33,249 nucleotides of DNA, from NCBI GenBank assembly GCA_004292955.1, contig RDXX01000083.1:1-33249 (forward strand). The letters are read 5' to 3'. The DNA is from Oscillatoriales cyanobacterium. Lineage in GTDB: Bacteria > Cyanobacteriota > Cyanobacteriia > Cyanobacteriales > Microcoleaceae. This document shows positions 31,453-33,249 of the stretch, piece after piece. Under the pieces are notes generated by a model. It made no database searches. It was given only the letters and a program-made list of their open reading frames with translations, and was not told the DNA's origin. The position numbers were made by a program, and so were the translations under genes. Each line of letters starts with the position of its first letter. The first letter of the stretch is position 1.

Positions 31453-31522
31453 TTTGTTAGTTGATCCTCTTGACAATGGAAAGTGGAAAGCAAAAAAGAC
31501 AGCTCGAATTTTCGCTATCACA

Positions 31523-31553
31523 GGTCAACTGTCAACTGTCAACTGTCAACTGT
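31523..31553. repeat. gtcaact tandem array
   Basis: Four units of gtcaact plus a partial one fill the gap between the propeller gene and the stop of the ParA-partner gene. Same class as the arrays at 10890-10940. Confidence 0.9.
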
Positions 31554-32006
31554 TTAAAGTGTTTGGCGATCGATATGTCGCGACAGCATCAAACTCTGCT
31601 TAATTCTACCAATAATTAGCTCGAACATTTTTTTGCGGGACGGATTCTTGCTTGTGGGCGGCATCCCTAACTCGCAACACATCAAATTCAAATCAGTTGC
31701 ACTCATAGCCGACAATTTTTGCCTCACCTCTAATTCATGACCCTTCTTAGCTTGCAAGCGCAGTTCTTCATAAACTTCGAGAACATTTTCAGTAGATAAA
31801 TTAGCAGGTTTCTCAACATCAGCAACAGCAACAGCAGGCAATTCAGAAGTTTTAGAACCAGCAGAAAGCCCTCCCCGCTTGACTTGAGCCTCAATCCTGG
31901 TTAATTTTTTAGAAACCTCGCGCAATATCTCCTTAAGTTCGCCAATTTCATCAACCAACCCTCCGCTTTTTTGCTCGCCAGCAGGCAACATATCTTTTTT
32001 AATCAT
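31554..32006 (-). CDS. Coiled-coil partner protein of ParA-like ATPase
   Basis: A 150-residue soluble protein. Residues 15-45 form a coiled coil (LVDEIGELKEILREVSKKLT). A variable linker follows (about 46-70). Residues about 70-140 are helical (LSTENVLEVYEELRLQAKKG, then LSAMSATDLNLMCCELGMPP) and end in a basic SAP-like stretch (TSKNPSRKKMFELIIGRIKQ), which could bind DNA. It overlaps the end of the ParA-like gene by 4 bases, so the two are translated together. By position it is a ParB-like or adaptor partner, but it has no ParB (HTH or nuclease) signature. Family unrecognised. Confidence 0.7.
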   Translation of the reverse strand: MIKKDMLPAGEQKSGGLVDEIGELKEILREVSKKLTRIEAQVKRGGLSAGSKTSELPAVAVADVEKPANLSTENVLEVYEELRLQAKKGHELEVRQKLSAMSATDLNLMCCELGMPPTSKNPSRKKMFELIIGRIKQSLMLSRHIDRQTL

Positions 32007-32875
32007 TTCAGATACTCCTCACACTCGCGCCAAAGTTGCTCAAACTCTCTAACTAATTCTCGCGGCAATTCTCCCTCATTAATAGCCCGCTTTAGCCCAA
32101 CACTTTCCCGAATTGTCGATTCTAAAAATCTCACTTCTATGTTATTGTCTTTTGAGATTTCAGCGCAAAGCCTTTTGACTTCTCTCATGTAAAACTGAAC
32201 TTCATTTGTCAGCAATCCTCCATATATTTTAGCTTTATTCATAAACACTGCAATCTTGGGAAACGGGTAAGGCTCAATCCGTTTTTGGAGCGAGTTTAAA
32301 ACTAAACTCAATCCCCGAGAACCAAAATAATCTGGGTTAACAGGAATCAGTATTAAGTCGCAGCAAGAAAGTACGCTATAGGTGAGGAGACTGAAGGAAG
32401 GCGAACAGTCAAACAGCATCAAATCGTATTTGGGGAGATTGGGAGAGTTAGCGATTTTGCCACTGAACTGGCGGATGAAGTCTTTAACACTTTTTCCCTC
32501 AAATCCATCGAGGTCTAACCAATACAATTCTTCAACTGAAGGGATAAAATGCAACTGTTCGTCAATCTGATAAATGGTGTCGAAACCAACGGGAAATTTA
32601 AAGTTTTGTCCGGCTTTTTTAAAGACTTCGAGGGCGTCGTAAATTGTGAGTCTGTGTTTGAGAGATTTTTCGTACCACTTACCAAACTTATCATCTAAAT
32701 GACCCGTATTTTCGTTAAGCCCGATCGCCTCTGTGAGGGACATTTGCGGGTCTAGATCTAACATCAAGACTTCTAAGTCGGTTCCTTGGGATATAATATT
32801 TCCTAGACTCCAGGTGACGGTGGTCTTTCCGACACCGCCTTTGAAGTTGATTACGGCTATGGATTTGGGACTCAT
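32003..32875 (-). CDS. ParA/Soj-type partition ATPase
   Basis: A 290-residue P-loop ATPase from the ATG at 32875 (MSPKSIAVINF); an upstream in-frame TTG (32959) would add 28 residues foreign to the family. The deviant Walker A motif FKGGVGKTT (residues 10-18, Lys11 and Lys16), switch segment LDLDPQMSLTEA, Walker B-like LMLFDCSPSF and IPVNPDYFGSRG are all present. ParA-like ATPases position plasmids, chromosomes or protein cargo using a DNA-binding partner. The gene overlaps its small coiled-coil partner by 4 bases. No parS-like repeats are visible next to it, so the cargo is open; it could come from a plasmid or mobile island. Confidence 0.9.
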   Translation of the reverse strand: MSPKSIAVINFKGGVGKTTVTWSLGNIISQGTDLEVLMLDLDPQMSLTEAIGLNENTGHLDDKFGKWYEKSLKHRLTIYDALEVFKKAGQNFKFPVGFDTIYQIDEQLHFIPSVEELYWLDLDGFEGKSVKDFIRQFSGKIANSPNLPKYDLMLFDCSPSFSLLTYSVLSCCDLILIPVNPDYFGSRGLSLVLNSLQKRIEPYPFPKIAVFMNKAKIYGGLLTNEVQFYMREVKRLCAEISKDNNIEVRFLESTIRESVGLKRAINEGELPRELVREFEQLWRECEEYLK

Positions 32876-33012
32876 GGCTGGCTTTGTTTGGATTTTGCTC
32901 AATTTTTTATTAAAACATAGCGATCGCCCAATTAGCGTTTGCTCAGTATTATTACTCAATTAATTGCGATCGCCTGGAGTAGGCGATCGCCAGATTAACA
33001 GGGAGTCTCTTT
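32876..33012. other. Short spacer before ParA-like gene
   Basis: It holds the probable promoter region of the parA-like gene and gcgatcgcctggagtaggcg near 32967-32988, whose arms ggcgatcgcc pair as a small hairpin. No other gene is seen. Confidence 0.4.
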
Positions 33013-33249
33013 TTAGAAAAGAATATCAGGAAACTTGAAAACGTGACTGGCAATATTCCGCACCTTGGCTAATGGAACAGGTAATCCAGTTACACTGTAG
33101 CCTCGATTTGGTACTACTTTCTGCGGGAGTTCTGGGTGTTGCTGCGAAACTAAGGGGCTTGCAATTAAATATAACCCCAGTTATCCTAGAAGAGTAGGAA
33201 CCAAAAAATCTGACATAAGTGGTTGTGACTTCTGTAAGTGGGATGCTAA
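33013..33249 (-). pseudogene. Partial gene with in-frame stop at right edge
   Basis: The minus strand is open from the window edge through MSDFLVPTLLG, meets TAA at 33181-33183, and in the same frame continues for 55 codons (LGLYLIASPLVSQQHPELPQ then KVVPNRGYSVTGLPVPLAKV and HVFKFPDILF) to a final TAA at 33013-33015. The downstream part looks like real protein, so this may be a gene with one nonsense mutation. It may also be a gene ending at 33181 followed by chance open sequence. The family is not recognised; a competing 41-codon plus-strand frame at 33072-33197 is possible. Confidence 0.35.

Overview
The window looks like chromosomal DNA of a filamentous, non-marine cyanobacterium of the Oscillatoriales type (Microcoleus/Oscillatoria/Phormidium-like). 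The signs are: frequent GCGATCGC/CGATCG (HIP1-type) words; long arrays of short tandem repeats (gtcaact, aacaact, attttag, gggaatg types); dispersed AGAAACCSGGTTTCT palindromes; and cyanobacterial gene families (beta-monoglucosyldiacylglycerol synthase, HpsL-like polysaccharide protein, a DUF1400 protein, the short DprA-like protein). The genus is an inference. I saw no rRNA, tRNA, CRISPR array or intact transposase gene.

Layout. (1) 1-2100: two minus-strand precursor peptides with a related leader (one cut by the window edge, one with a clear Gly-Gly site), divergent from a HlyD-type membrane fusion protein. (2) 2100-4400: accessory genes: a promoter, a ribbon-helix-helix protein and two unknown small proteins, a MNT/HEPN toxin-antitoxin pair, and an orphan antitoxin-like gene. 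(3) 4444-9650: a large TPR-CHAT protease-like protein with near-identical 138-bp internal repeats, followed by a small helical protein and a membrane-anchored coiled-coil protein. This three-gene set is the best candidate for a little-described system. (4) 9748-11835: trpS and metF, separated by a repeat array. (5) 12000-16100: an isolated AT-richer alpha/beta hydrolase, a MITE-like element, a gene remnant and a MuiA-family protein. (6) 16296-20311, minus strand: SGNH hydrolase and yajQ, MAPEG and DprA-like proteins, and a BioD/Pta-N-like protein. (7) 20336-21540: a gene-free repeat island with at least three inverted-repeat elements. (8) 21552-26847: a small conserved protein, mgdA, and diverged sucC/sucD. 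(9) 26850-27300: a repeat element containing a second nested element. (10) 27327-33249: DUF1400 protein, HpsL-like protein, a triple 94-bp palindromic array, a PD40 propeller protein, a ParA-type ATPase with a coiled-coil partner, and a broken partial gene at the right edge.

How the genes relate. Housekeeping genes (trpS, metF, yajQ, sucCD, mgdA) are scattered among accessory modules, and the spaces between them are filled with non-coding repeat elements. Likely operons, judged by strand and spacing, are 2249-3059, 3244-3956 (4-bp overlap), 4678-9499, yajQ with the SGNH hydrolase (4-bp gap), DprA-like with MAPEG (12-bp gap), sucC-sucD, and parA with its partner (4-bp overlap). Coordinates, motifs and repeats were read directly from the sequence. 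Family names are from memory of those families, without database searches.
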